Source of the DNA: Lepidurus packardi
Lineage: Eukaryota; Arthropoda; Branchiopoda; Notostraca; Triopsidae
Direction: 5' to 3'
DNA: 64,000 nt
Assembly (NCBI GenBank): GCA_023053545.1
Contig: JAKZAN010000053.1
Span: 1-64,000, forward strand
Shown here: positions 44,368 through 52,423 of the stretch, piece by piece
Numbering within the stretch: the stretch's first letter is position 1
Layout: each line of letters begins with the position of its first letter
Notes under the pieces: model-generated
The model's database searches: none
Seen by the model: only the letters and a program-made list of their open reading frames with translations
Told to the model about the DNA's origin: nothing
Translations under genes and position numbers: made by a program

Positions 44368-44533
44368 AGTAATATGGTTTTAGATGTGAATCAAATTTAG
44401 TTTTAATCGAAATCTTTAAGAATTGCTTTGGGTAAAATTTAGCTTGAGAATAGACAAAATGCACGAAACCTTCGTTATGTTGCGTCTGCAATTGTTTTTT
44501 GTGAATTTTGAAATAATGTAGCTTTTTATTCTA

Positions 44534-44541
44534 TAATTTTG
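44534..44541 (+). promoter_or_regulatory. -7 box for rocD
   Basis: TAATTTTG, with a TTTG 23 bases upstream at 44507-44510. The leader to the ATG is about 60 bases. Confidence 0.4.
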
Positions 44542-44605
44542 CAGAAGAAGGATGATTTCTCTCCGGAAGAAGGAATAGTGCATTTATCAGATTAAAATAT
44601 AACAT

Positions 44606-45853
44606 ATGTCAGTTTTAGAACAAGTTGGATCCGCACACATTATGGCTCTTGAGGACAAATATGGCGCGCATAATTATCACCCGCTTCCTGTGGTTTTGAG
44701 CAAAGGAGATGGTGTTTATGTTTGGGATGTTGAAGGAAAGCGTTATTATGATTTTTTATCCGCTTACTCTGCAGTGAACCAAGGTCATTGTCATCCAAAA
44801 ATAATTGGTGCTTTGGTGAACCAGGCGCAAACCTTAACCTTAACTTCTCGTGCTTTTTATAACGATAAGTTGGGCCCATACGAGCAATATTTGACGAACT
44901 ATTTTGGATTCGACAAAGTTTTGCCGATGAATACTGGGGCAGAAGCGGTGGAAACGGCCATTAAGATTTGTCGGAAATGGGCATATGAAAAGAAAGGCAT
45001 ATCTGAACAAGCGGCACAGATTGTGGTTTGTGAAGGCAACTTTCACGGCAGAACAACAACGATTATCTCCTTTTCGAATGACCACAATGCTAGAAAGAAT
45101 TTTGGTCCCTATACGGAAGGTTTCATTATGATTCCATATGATGACACGGCAGCGTTAGAAGAAGTTTTAGCATCTAATCCAAATATAGCCGGGTTTTTAG
45201 TAGAACCAATTCAAGGTGAGGCTGGTGTTTATGTTCCGACTGAAGGTTATTTGGCAAAATGCAAGGCGCTGTGCGAAAAGCACAATGTTTTGTTTATTGC
45301 AGATGAAGTGCAGACTGGAATTGCCCGTACCGGAAAATTATTAGCAGTTGACCACGAAAATGTGCATCCAGATGTTTTAATTTTAGGCAAAGCCATTTCC
45401 GGTGGTGTATATCCCGTTTCTGCAGTATTGGCAAACGATGAAATTATGGGTGTGATTAAGCCCGGACAGCACGGTTCAACTTTTGGTGGAAACCCAATGG
45501 CAGCAGCAGTTGCAATGGCAGCGCTGCAAGTTGTGAAAGAAGAAGGATTGAGTGAAAACGCTGCTTATTTGGGGCAGATTTTTAGAACTAAATTGCAAGA
45601 GTTTGTTCAAACATCTAATATTGCGACATTAGTGCGCGGCAAAGGTTTGTTGAATGCAATTGTGATTAATGATACTGAACACAGTGAAACCGCGTGGAAT
45701 ATATGTTTGGCTTTGCGCGATAATGGCTTATTAGCAAAACCAACGCATGGCAATATTATTCGATTTGCACCACCATTGGTTATGAATGAAGAGCAATTGT
45801 TAGACTGTGTTTCTATTATTATTAGAACGCTAAAGCAGTTCGATCAGCAGTAA
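44606..45853 (+). CDS. rocD: Ornithine aminotransferase
   Basis: PLP-dependent class III aminotransferase that converts ornithine and 2-oxoglutarate to glutamate semialdehyde, linking arginine catabolism to proline. The 415 residues have [20 protein letters not shown] near 38-57, [48 protein letters not shown], and the PLP Lys in [16 protein letters not shown]. Length and motifs favour ornithine over acetylornithine substrate. A single-gene transcript ending in a long hairpin. Confidence 0.93.
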   Translation: MSVLEQVGSAHIMALEDKYGAHNYHPLPVVLSKGDGVYVWDVEGKRYYDFLSAYSAVNQGHCHPKIIGALVNQAQTLTLTSRAFYNDKLGPYEQYLTNYFGFDKVLPMNTGAEAVETAIKICRKWAYEKKGISEQAAQIVVCEGNFHGRTTTIISFSNDHNARKNFGPYTEGFIMIPYDDTAALEEVLASNPNIAGFLVEPIQGEAGVYVPTEGYLAKCKALCEKHNVLFIADEVQTGIARTGKLLAVDHENVHPDVLILGKAISGGVYPVSAVLANDEIMGVIKPGQHGSTFGGNPMAAAVAMAALQVVKEEGLSENAAYLGQIFRTKLQEFVQTSNIATLVRGKGLLNAIVINDTEHSETAWNICLALRDNGLLAKPTHGNIIRFAPPLVMNEEQLLDCVSIIIRTLKQFDQQ

Positions 45854-45873
45854 GCAAAAACTACAATAGAAGC

Positions 45874-45911
45874 AAAAAGGTCCTGATTAAATCTAATCAG
45901 GACCTTTTTTT
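45874..45911. terminator. Terminator of rocD, bidirectional
   Basis: Stem of 16 pairs, AAAAAGGTCCTGATTA against TAATCAGGACCTTTTT, four-base loop. A/T flanks make it usable by both convergent genes. Confidence 0.92.
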
Positions 45912-45930
45912 ATGACGTAATTGTACTGGC

Positions 45931-46272
45931 TTATTCTTCGCCTTGCTCTTGCTGTTTTTGTTCGATTTTCATTTGTAGGTTTTCTAAAAACGATTTCGTT
46001 TCGTCCTCCCCATATATGGTTGAGATCAGTACCATCATTAATGTTATTGAACTTAACACCAAACCGATTATTGCCAATACCCGTCCGATGTTTAGATTTT
46101 TATAGTTGTTGTATAATTCAGGGGACTGCAAGTACATCTTCATGTCTTTTGACGCTAAATAAAGCGCAATAATTCCAAAGACAACACCGATGCCATAACA
46201 GCAACAAGTTAAAATTGAAAAAATTCCTAAAATCAGTACTGCGGTAGCATTAGGTAGCGAACGGTTTTCCAT
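45931..46272 (-). CDS. CCC-motif small membrane protein
   Basis: 113 residues with a SILTCCCYGIGVVFGIIALYLAS segment and a second helix near IGRVLAIIGLVLSSITLMMV, then a Gln/Glu-rich tail (IEQKQQEQGEE). The triple Cys is the signature of this flavobacterial family, whose role is unknown. It lies next to the DUF2752 gene, a pairing common in this group. Confidence 0.85.
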   Translation of the reverse strand: MENRSLPNATAVLILGIFSILTCCCYGIGVVFGIIALYLASKDMKMYLQSPELYNNYKNLNIGRVLAIIGLVLSSITLMMVLISTIYGEDETKSFLENLQMKIEQKQQEQGEE

Positions 46273-46288
46273 AAAATATAAGTTTGTG

Positions 46289-46579
46289 TTAAGTTGTAAT
46301 TTTGTAAATATAGGAAATTATCATTATTACTGCGTTTGTCACAGCAGAAACAATAACAACCGGATACCAATTCCTCTTCTTGTCTAGCAAATAGAGCCCC
46401 AAGACGGCGAAAAATAGGATGGAGGTATAAATTGCCGGAAACATATAAAAAGACTCCTTAAACTCACCTTTTAGCAAAAGTGCGATTGCTCGTTGAGAAC
46501 CGCAACCCGGACATTCTGTTCCCAGGTACTTCTTGTAAAAGCACGGCATCATGTAATCGTTAAAGTCAATTTTGATCAT
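46289..46579 (-). CDS. DUF2752 family membrane protein
   Basis: About 96 residues from the ATG at 46577-46579. The motif YLGTECPGCGSQRAIALLLKG with CPGCGxxR is diagnostic for DUF2752; three hydrophobic segments follow. The longer reading from 46690 would overlap the divergent gene start and is rejected. Function unknown; probably in the inner membrane next to the CCC protein. Confidence 0.86.
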   Translation of the reverse strand: MIKIDFNDYMMPCFYKKYLGTECPGCGSQRAIALLLKGEFKESFYMFPAIYTSILFFAVLGLYLLDKKRNWYPVVIVSAVTNAVIMIISYIYKITT

Positions 46580-46640
46580 GCTGCAAAGTTTATAAAAATA
46601 ATCAATACAGCATAATTTTATAAGCGTACCCGAAAGTTTG

Positions 46641-46648
46641 TACTTTTG
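46641..46648 (+). promoter_or_regulatory. -7 box for the gene at 46665
   Basis: TACTTTTG, 16 bases before the ATG at 46665. Confidence 0.45.
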
Positions 46649-46664
46649 AAAAAAAAAGATAAGA

Positions 46665-46850
46665 ATGAGAACAGTCATTTTGTTATTCATGGTTGCGGCA
46701 ATTGTTATTGCTTTTTATGAACAGTCGACAGAACATCCCAACGTTATTATAACAGCAATAGGGGTATTGGTTTTTATGCTGGGGATGATGTGGCTGAGTT
46801 CAAAAACACCAAGTAAAAACCAACCTAAAGACCAAGACGATGTTCAATAA
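46665..46850 (+). CDS. Small membrane protein
   Basis: 61 residues with two hydrophobic segments (VILLFMVAAIVIAFYE and VIITAIGVLVFMLGMMW) and a Lys/Asp-rich tail. The 3' end overlaps the Smr gene by 11 bases, so translation is probably coupled. No known domain. Confidence 0.72.
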   Translation: MRTVILLFMVAAIVIAFYEQSTEHPNVIITAIGVLVFMLGMMWLSSKTPSKNQPKDQDDVQ

Positions 46851-47388
46851 AGGAGACAAGGTTTCAGTGCTAGATGATGATATAAACGGCGTGGTTTTAA
46901 AAGTCGAAAACAGCGACGTTTTCGTCGAAACTACCGATGGATTTGTGTTGACATTTAAAGTCAATGAATTAATTAAGATACACGATTCCAGTATTTTAAA
47001 TAATTCTATTAGAAGTTTTAATATAAGTGAGGTTAACAAGCAAAAGGAAAGTCCAAAACCGAGGAGTTTTGTTAAAGAGCGCAAAGTTAAAGGCGAGATT
47101 CCACCGCCAGAATTTGATTTGCATATCGAAAAATTGACTAAAAATCACCGCGGAATGTCTAATTATGACATACTAACTTTACAGTCTGAAACTGCAAAAA
47201 GACACATCGAGTTTGCTATAAGAAATAGGATTCCGAAGATTATTTTTATTCATGGCGTTGGCGAAGGCGTACTGAAATCAGAGCTGGATTTTATGTTCGG
47301 AAGGTATGACAATATCGTGTTTAAAGACGCCAATTACCAGAAGTATGGTCTTGGTGCTACGGAGGTGATTTTTAAGCAAAATCCTTAG
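46840..47388 (+). CDS. Smr-domain protein (MutS2-like C-terminal domain)
   Basis: 182 residues: an N-terminal beta-barrel-like part (KGDKVSVLDDDINGVVLKVE) of the DUF2027 kind, a linker, and a Smr domain at about 90-180 with FDLHIEKLTKN and IFIHGVGEGVLKSEL (HGxGxG motif). Smr domains bind or cleave nucleic acid; in bacteria they are linked to ribosome rescue and mRNA cleavage. The start overlaps the small membrane protein gene by 11 bases, and the stop abuts that of the convergent gene. Confidence 0.9.
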   Translation: MFNKGDKVSVLDDDINGVVLKVENSDVFVETTDGFVLTFKVNELIKIHDSSILNNSIRSFNISEVNKQKESPKPRSFVKERKVKGEIPPPEFDLHIEKLTKNHRGMSNYDILTLQSETAKRHIEFAIRNRIPKIIFIHGVGEGVLKSELDFMFGRYDNIVFKDANYQKYGLGATEVIFKQNP

Positions 47389-48360
47389 TTATTCGATTGT
47401 AATTAGGTAGCCTAATAAGTAATCGTTTGCCAATTTAAATGCGCTATTTCCTTTTCGGAAATTAACGTTTAGCAAATGAATTTCATGTTTATATTCGCCT
47501 GTAATGCCAGTTCTTGTGGTAGTCACTGAAATAATGCCAGACACGTTGTTGCTAATAGCATCTGCTATCCAGACTGCGGAAGGTGCCGGCGTTGTTGGTG
47601 TTGGAAATGTGCAAAAGAAGCTTGCTGTTGGCGTATTTCCGGCCGGGAACTGGTAGTATTTAAGACTGTTTGTGCTGTCTAACGCAGCGGTTCTTGGTGT
47701 TGTGGTTACTTGATTTTGAATCAATTCGTTGGTTGGTAAGTTCAAAGTGATTGCCTCCAATGATGTTGATTTGTAGATCGTGTTGCTATCGCTGCATTTG
47801 GATAGTCCTGTTCCAAATGCAAAGGGTGTAGCGTTCTCGCTGTTTAAAATTCCGAAATTTAATGTCTCAAACAACTGCGTTCCAGACGGTTTCAAGAAGA
47901 TCGTGTTTTTTAGCACGATGTTGTGGGAATATCGATTGATGATTGTGCCGCCTTCAAACGCAGCAGCTGGATTATTGATTGTAGAGGCTGTTGTTGTAAT
48001 CTGAATTGTTCCCACAGTGGCAATCCACTCTTCTGTAACAATTGGCTGTTGTGGCGGTATCTGACCGCAGAAGCTATTGGCGGACACTGCACTGCTATAC
48101 GTTCTGTAGATTACTTTATTGGTTTCTGAAAGCGTGATAATTCTTGGTTGATCAACAGGCGTTGGATCGTTTGAATATGCGTTTAAGCTTGCTGGCAAGT
48201 CGATTATCAGCACGTTGTTTCCGTCTATTTTGTATACTAAATTATTGCATCGAGACGCATTAGTCACATTCGAGAAGTCGAGTTCGTTTATGGCAATTTC
48301 CCCGTCATCACAGCCAAAGCTGAATATTACTAATAAAAGAAGGCTGATGTATTTTTTCAT
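47389..48360 (-). CDS. Secreted lipoprotein of unknown function
   Basis: 323 residues from the ATG at 48358-48360, with a lipoprotein signal (ISLLLLVIFSFGCDDGE). The mature protein has two similar halves, each with a Cys-poor, Thr/Asn-rich beta pattern (CNNLVYKIDGNNVLIIDL and CSDSNTIYKSTSLEAITLNL) and a shared ITTTAS/ISVTTT strand, suggesting an internal duplication. Not assigned to a family I can name. It is anchored in the envelope. Confidence 0.75.
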   Translation of the reverse strand: MKKYISLLLLVIFSFGCDDGEIAINELDFSNVTNASRCNNLVYKIDGNNVLIIDLPASLNAYSNDPTPVDQPRIITLSETNKVIYRTYSSAVSANSFCGQIPPQQPIVTEEWIATVGTIQITTTASTINNPAAAFEGGTIINRYSHNIVLKNTIFLKPSGTQLFETLNFGILNSENATPFAFGTGLSKCSDSNTIYKSTSLEAITLNLPTNELIQNQVTTTPRTAALDSTNSLKYYQFPAGNTPTASFFCTFPTPTTPAPSAVWIADAISNNVSGIISVTTTRTGITGEYKHEIHLLNVNFRKGNSAFKLANDYLLGYLITIE

Positions 48361-48377
48361 GATCTGCATATTTGTAG

Positions 48378-48385
48378 CAAAAATA
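48378..48385 (-). promoter_or_regulatory. -7 box for the lipoprotein gene at 47389
   Basis: The minus strand reads TATTTTTG, 17 bases before the ATG at 48360. Confidence 0.45.
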
Positions 48386-48441
48386 GCATTTTAAATTGGT
48401 TCATTTCAATTGCATTCGGCCAAATTGCAATGACTAATTAC

Positions 48442-48449
48442 TATATTTG
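48442..48449 (+). promoter_or_regulatory. -7 box for the GH97 gene
   Basis: TATATTTG, 24 bases before the ATG at 48474. A -33 TTTG at ideal spacing is not clear. Confidence 0.4.
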
Positions 48450-48473
48450 ACGCTCTAAAATTATCATTTACTC

Positions 48474-50576
48474 ATGACTAAAAAAATGTTTTTGATTTTA
48501 CCAATTCTTATGGGGCTATCTGCACAATCACAAAAACTTTCATCGCCAGATAAGGCGCTGGAAATGTCGTTTAATATTGGCGCAGGTGGTGCTCCAAATT
48601 ACACTTTGACATACAAGTCTAAAACTATAATTGGCTCCAGTGCTTTAGGCTTTTCGCTTAAAGAAATGCCTAATTTGGCATCTGGTTTCGAAATTTTATC
48701 CATTGAAACAAAAATAGTAAATGACACGTGGCAACCTGTTCTTGGTGAATCATCTACAATAAAAAATAATTACAACGAATTAAAAGTTTTCTTACTTCAA
48801 AAAGCCAGCGCTCGCAAACTCAATATTTCGTTCCGATTGTTTGATGACGGACTTGCATTTAGGTATGAGTTGCCAAAACAAGAGGCATTGAATTACTTCG
48901 TGGTTTCGGCTGAAAATACGCAGTTCAAAATGGTAGGCGACCACAAAGCTTTTTGGATTCCAGGCGATTTTGACAGCCAAGAATACACTTATAATGAAAC
49001 AAAATTATCTGAAATTGACGTCTTGAAATTGGACTTAAATAATGGGGTAGGTTTCAAAGGCCCATTGGTCAAAAATCGGGTACAGTCGCCATTAATGATG
49101 AAAACCAAAGATAATGTTTATCTCAACATTTTTGAAGCTGCAGTTGTGAACTATCCGGTGATGCATTTGCAAATTGACCAAGCTAGTTTAACATTCGAAT
49201 CTGCTTTAGCGCCAAATGCAATTGGCGATTTGGCTTATTTGCAAGCGCCTTGCAACATGCCATGGCGCACCATTATGGTTAGTGATGACGCCAGAAGAAT
49301 ATTGGAATCTAAAATGGTTTTAAACCTTAATGAGCCTTCAAAAATAAGCGATACTTCATGGATTAAACCAATGAAATATGTGGGCATCTGGTGGGAAATG
49401 CACGTTGGAAAATCAACTTGGGATTATGCGGGCTCGCAAAACGCGCAAAATGCGCAGGATTTGGGTCTAAAGCCAACAGGCAAACATGGCGCCACTACTG
49501 AAAACACGCGCAGTTATATCGATTTTGCAGCAAAACATGGTTTCGATGGCGTTTTGGTGGAAGGATGGAACGTGGGCTGGGAAGACTGGTTTGGCAATTG
49601 GAAAGAGGATGTTTTTGATTTTGTGACGCCATATCCGGACTTTAAAGTTGCCGAATTATCGGCTTATGCAAAATCTAAGAACGTTCAGTTGATTATGCAT
49701 CATGAAACTTCTGGTTCTGTCGGGAATTATGAGCGCCGCTTGGACCGCGCCTTTAAATTCATGAAAGACAATGGGTATAACGCGGTGAAAACTGGGTATG
49801 TTGGTCGCATTATTCCGCGTGGCGAATTTCACGATGGGCAGGCAATGGTGAATCATTTCAATTATGTTGCTGAACGCGCTGCTGCTCAAAAAATTATGGT
49901 TAATTCACACGAATCTTCCCGCCCAACTGGATACCACAGGACATATCCAAATTATATCGCTGCCGAAGCGGCGCGCGGAAACGAATTTAACGCTTGGAGC
50001 AACGGAAATCCACCAATGCACGAAACCATTTTGCCGTTCACCAGATTGCTAGGCGGCCCAATGGATTATACGCCCGGAATTTTCGAAATCAAAATGAGTG
50101 CTTACGATAAATCTAAAAAGGAACAGGTGCACACCACTCTTGCAAAGCAATTGGCTTTATACGTTACAATGTATTCACCATTGCAAATGGCAGCCGATTT
50201 GATCGAGAATTATGAAAAGCACCTCGATGCCTTTCAGTTTATAAAAGATGTAGCGGCGGATTGGCAAGAAACCAAAATTCTGGAAGCTGAGCCAGGCGAC
50301 TTTATAACTATTGCCCGAAAAGCGAAAGGAAAAGATTCTTGGTTTTTAGGCGCAATTACTGACGAACAGTCGCGCAAAACAAGCTTGAAAATGGATTTTT
50401 TAGATTCGGGAAAAAAATATACAGCCACGATTTATGAGGATGGCCCAAATGCAGACTGGCAACAAAACCCGAAGTCATACAAAATCCGAACATTAGTGGT
50501 GACAAGCAAATCTAAGCTCGATTTGAGTCTTGCGGCTGGCGGCGGCGCTGCAATCAGTTTCTTTCCTATTCCATAA
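48474..50576 (+). CDS. Glycoside hydrolase family 97 (alpha-glucosidase SusB-like)
   Basis: Periplasmic alpha-glycosidase, 700 residues with a signal peptide (MFLILPILMGLSAQSQ). The N-terminal beta-super-sandwich is followed by a catalytic barrel with WEMHVGKSTWDYAG, GFDGVLVEGWNVGWEDW and VKTGYVGRIIPRGEFHDGQ. The HESSRPTGYHRTYPNYIA motif and AARGNEFNAWS carry glutamates expected at the active site and Ca-binding positions, as in the inverting members. Isolated from SusC/D genes; a cysteine desulfurase gene follows after two bases, which is unrelated by pathway. Substrate may be a starch-type glucan, but that is inference. Confidence 0.92.
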   Translation: MTKKMFLILPILMGLSAQSQKLSSPDKALEMSFNIGAGGAPNYTLTYKSKTIIGSSALGFSLKEMPNLASGFEILSIETKIVNDTWQPVLGESSTIKNNYNELKVFLLQKASARKLNISFRLFDDGLAFRYELPKQEALNYFVVSAENTQFKMVGDHKAFWIPGDFDSQEYTYNETKLSEIDVLKLDLNNGVGFKGPLVKNRVQSPLMMKTKDNVYLNIFEAAVVNYPVMHLQIDQASLTFESALAPNAIGDLAYLQAPCNMPWRTIMVSDDARRILESKMVLNLNEPSKISDTSWIKPMKYVGIWWEMHVGKSTWDYAGSQNAQNAQDLGLKPTGKHGATTENTRSYIDFAAKHGFDGVLVEGWNVGWEDWFGNWKEDVFDFVTPYPDFKVAELSAYAKSKNVQLIMHHETSGSVGNYERRLDRAFKFMKDNGYNAVKTGYVGRIIPRGEFHDGQAMVNHFNYVAERAAAQKIMVNSHESSRPTGYHRTYPNYIAAEAARGNEFNAWSNGNPPMHETILPFTRLLGGPMDYTPGIFEIKMSAYDKSKKEQVHTTLAKQLALYVTMYSPLQMAADLIENYEKHLDAFQFIKDVAADWQETKILEAEPGDFITIARKAKGKDSWFLGAITDEQSRKTSLKMDFLDSGKKYTATIYEDGPNADWQQNPKSYKIRTLVVTSKSKLDLSLAAGGGAAISFFPIP

Positions 50577-50578
50577 TT

Positions 50579-51700
50579 ATGAAAAAAATATATTTCGATA
50601 ACGCTGCCACAACCCAATTGCGCGAGGCTGTTGTCGCAGAGATGGTTCAGGTGCTTCAAAACGATTACGGCAATCCGTCTTCAACACATGCTTTTGGAAG
50701 GCAATCCCGCAACAGAGTCGAATTGTCTCGAAAAGCAATCGCAAAAGCAATGAACTGCAGTGCCCAAGAAATCATTTTCACTTCTGGAGGAACGGAAGCT
50801 GATAATTGGATTTTGCGCGCTGCAGTTACGGATCTAAAAATTGAAAGAATCATTACAAGTAAGATCGAGCATCATGCTGTTCTTCATGTAGTTGAGCACT
50901 TGCAACAAGAATTTAATATTGCCGTCGATTATGTCGATATAAAATCGAATGGCGCAGTCGATGTCATGCATTTAGCAGCGCTGTTAGCGGATCTAAAGCC
51001 CACGTTGGTTTCGCTAATGCACATCAACAATGAAACTGGTTCAGTATTGGATTTGCACGAAATTGGCGCGCTTTGCAAACAATATAATGCCTATTTTCAT
51101 TCTGATACAATTCAATCTGTAGGCAAAACAGCGATCGATCTTTCGAGTTTGCCGGTCGATTTTATAGTGGCAAGTGCCCATAAATTTCACGGACCAAAAG
51201 GCGTCGGGTTTGCGTTTGTTCGCAAAGGCTTGGGTTTGCGTTCGATGCTTTTTGGAGGCGAGCAGGAAAAGGGATTGCGACCAGGAACGGAGCCAGTTCA
51301 CAACATTTGCGGGATGGCAAAGGCCTTGGAAATTGCCTTAACCGAATTGGAAACCGAACAGGCTTATATTGCCGACTTAAAACGGTATGCAATACAGAAA
51401 ATGATTGCCGTATTTCCAGAGGCTAAAATTAACGGCGCCGACACTTTTTATAATATCCTAAATGTTTGCTTGCCCTTTTCAGCGGAGAAAACGCCTATGA
51501 TCTTGTTCAATTTGGACATGAAGGGAATTGCCGTTTCGCGGGGCAGCGCTTGTCAATCTGGATCCATAAAACCATCGCACGTTTTGGCTGCATTCTTGTC
51601 GGATGAGGACTTGCAGAAGCCATCAATTCGAATTTCGTTCAGTCATTACAACACAAAAGATGAAATCGATTATTTGATGGAAGTCCTGCAATTGGTTTAG
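50579..51700 (+). CDS. Cysteine desulfurase
   Basis: PLP enzyme that removes sulfur from cysteine for Fe-S cluster or thionucleoside synthesis. The 373 residues have YFDNAATTQLREAV, FTSGGTEADNWIL, the PLP Lys in SAHKFHGPKGVGF, and the catalytic Cys in SRGSACQSGSIKPSHVL. The length and the Cys loop fit the NifS/IscS group. It lies two bases after GH97, so it may be co-transcribed with it, although no functional link is known. It is not part of an isc or suf cluster here. Confidence 0.93.
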   Translation: MKKIYFDNAATTQLREAVVAEMVQVLQNDYGNPSSTHAFGRQSRNRVELSRKAIAKAMNCSAQEIIFTSGGTEADNWILRAAVTDLKIERIITSKIEHHAVLHVVEHLQQEFNIAVDYVDIKSNGAVDVMHLAALLADLKPTLVSLMHINNETGSVLDLHEIGALCKQYNAYFHSDTIQSVGKTAIDLSSLPVDFIVASAHKFHGPKGVGFAFVRKGLGLRSMLFGGEQEKGLRPGTEPVHNICGMAKALEIALTELETEQAYIADLKRYAIQKMIAVFPEAKINGADTFYNILNVCLPFSAEKTPMILFNLDMKGIAVSRGSACQSGSIKPSHVLAAFLSDEDLQKPSIRISFSHYNTKDEIDYLMEVLQLV

Positions 51701-51724
51701 GTTTCTGAGTATAACTTTTTGTTT

Positions 51725-51832
51725 GGCATTCCCTTCGGTCGCACTTTTCGCTGTATCTTTTTTGCCAGAAGCTGCTTTTATGCTTGTGCTATTTTTAAGG
51801 CAAAAAAGGATGCCGCTGCAATTGCTAATGCG
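51725..51832 (-). repeat. Dispersed flavobacterial element, copy 7
   Basis: On the minus strand: GCAGCGGCATCCTTTTTTG as left block, and GGCAAAAAAGATACAGCG as right block. The helix is GCA/TGC, again complementary. A GCATT/AATGC pair extends it at the ends. It follows the cysteine desulfurase gene. Confidence 0.78.
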
Positions 51833-51910
51833 GTCCAATGCGATCTGCATCTGATTATTTTTTGTGGTTTGGAAATGTCAATTATAAGCATTGAAATTTT
51901 CTGAATATTG

Positions 51911-52022
51911 GCAATGCTTTTTAGCCCCGATTGAAGCGACATCCTTTTTTTCGTGGAAAATGCTGTGTTTCAGCACTATTTTTCTCGAAAAAAAGATACA
52001 GCGGAAAGCGGGAATTGCTTCA
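51911..52022 (+). repeat. Dispersed flavobacterial element, copy 8
   Basis: Left block TAGCCCCGATTGAAGCGACA, then TCCTTTTTTTCG. The inner hairpin is TGCTG/CAGCA. Right block CGAAAAAAAGATACAGCGGA, then AAGCGGGAATTGC. Helix CCCG/CGGG, with an outer GCAAT/ATTGC pair. It sits head to head with copy 7 about 80 bases away. The 345-base gap 51701-52044 holds nothing else that I can support. Confidence 0.82.
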
Positions 52023-52044
52023 AAAAAAAATATAAATAACTGAT

Positions 52045-52245
52045 TTATAGGTAAATATCAAGTAAAATCAGAATAATGACGATGCAAAATGTGGAAACTA
52101 CTATTTTGGCATTTCGGACAGACCCAACGATGGGCAGCGAATAATATTCTCGTCGATCGTAACGAAGATTTAGATACGCAAGCGCGATTACAGACGACAA
52201 AAGCAATGTTAGTAGCAGTAAAACGGTAAAAATTATGCGTCCCAT
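52045..52245 (-). CDS. Small membrane protein
   Basis: 66 residues: one hydrophobic segment at the N-terminus (IIFTVLLLLTLLLSSVIALAY is one stretch), a basic loop with RYDRREYYSL, and a second helix near the end (CIVIILILLDIYL). No known domain. It is bounded by repeat copy 8 and a 178-base gap before the sensor gene. Confidence 0.6.
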   Translation of the reverse strand: MGRIIFTVLLLLTLLLSSVIALAYLNLRYDRREYYSLPIVGSVRNAKIVVSTFCIVIILILLDIYL

Positions 52246-52423
52246 TAGTCGGTTAATTCAAAAAAATGAAATCAATTTCAAGTCTGATTTCGACACTTTT
52301 TATAATCGGGAGCAAAGATAATTAAAAGTTAATTTTTATGAAAAAAACTGCCAAATTCGGTCAAAAATTTAGACAATTTTTAGTTTTATGGGGTTTTTAT
52401 AGATAATATTCTTACATTTATGC

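Noticed and set aside
51719..51904. 61-codon ORF within the repeat copies
   Set aside because: It is made from the element and its spacer, with no coding character.
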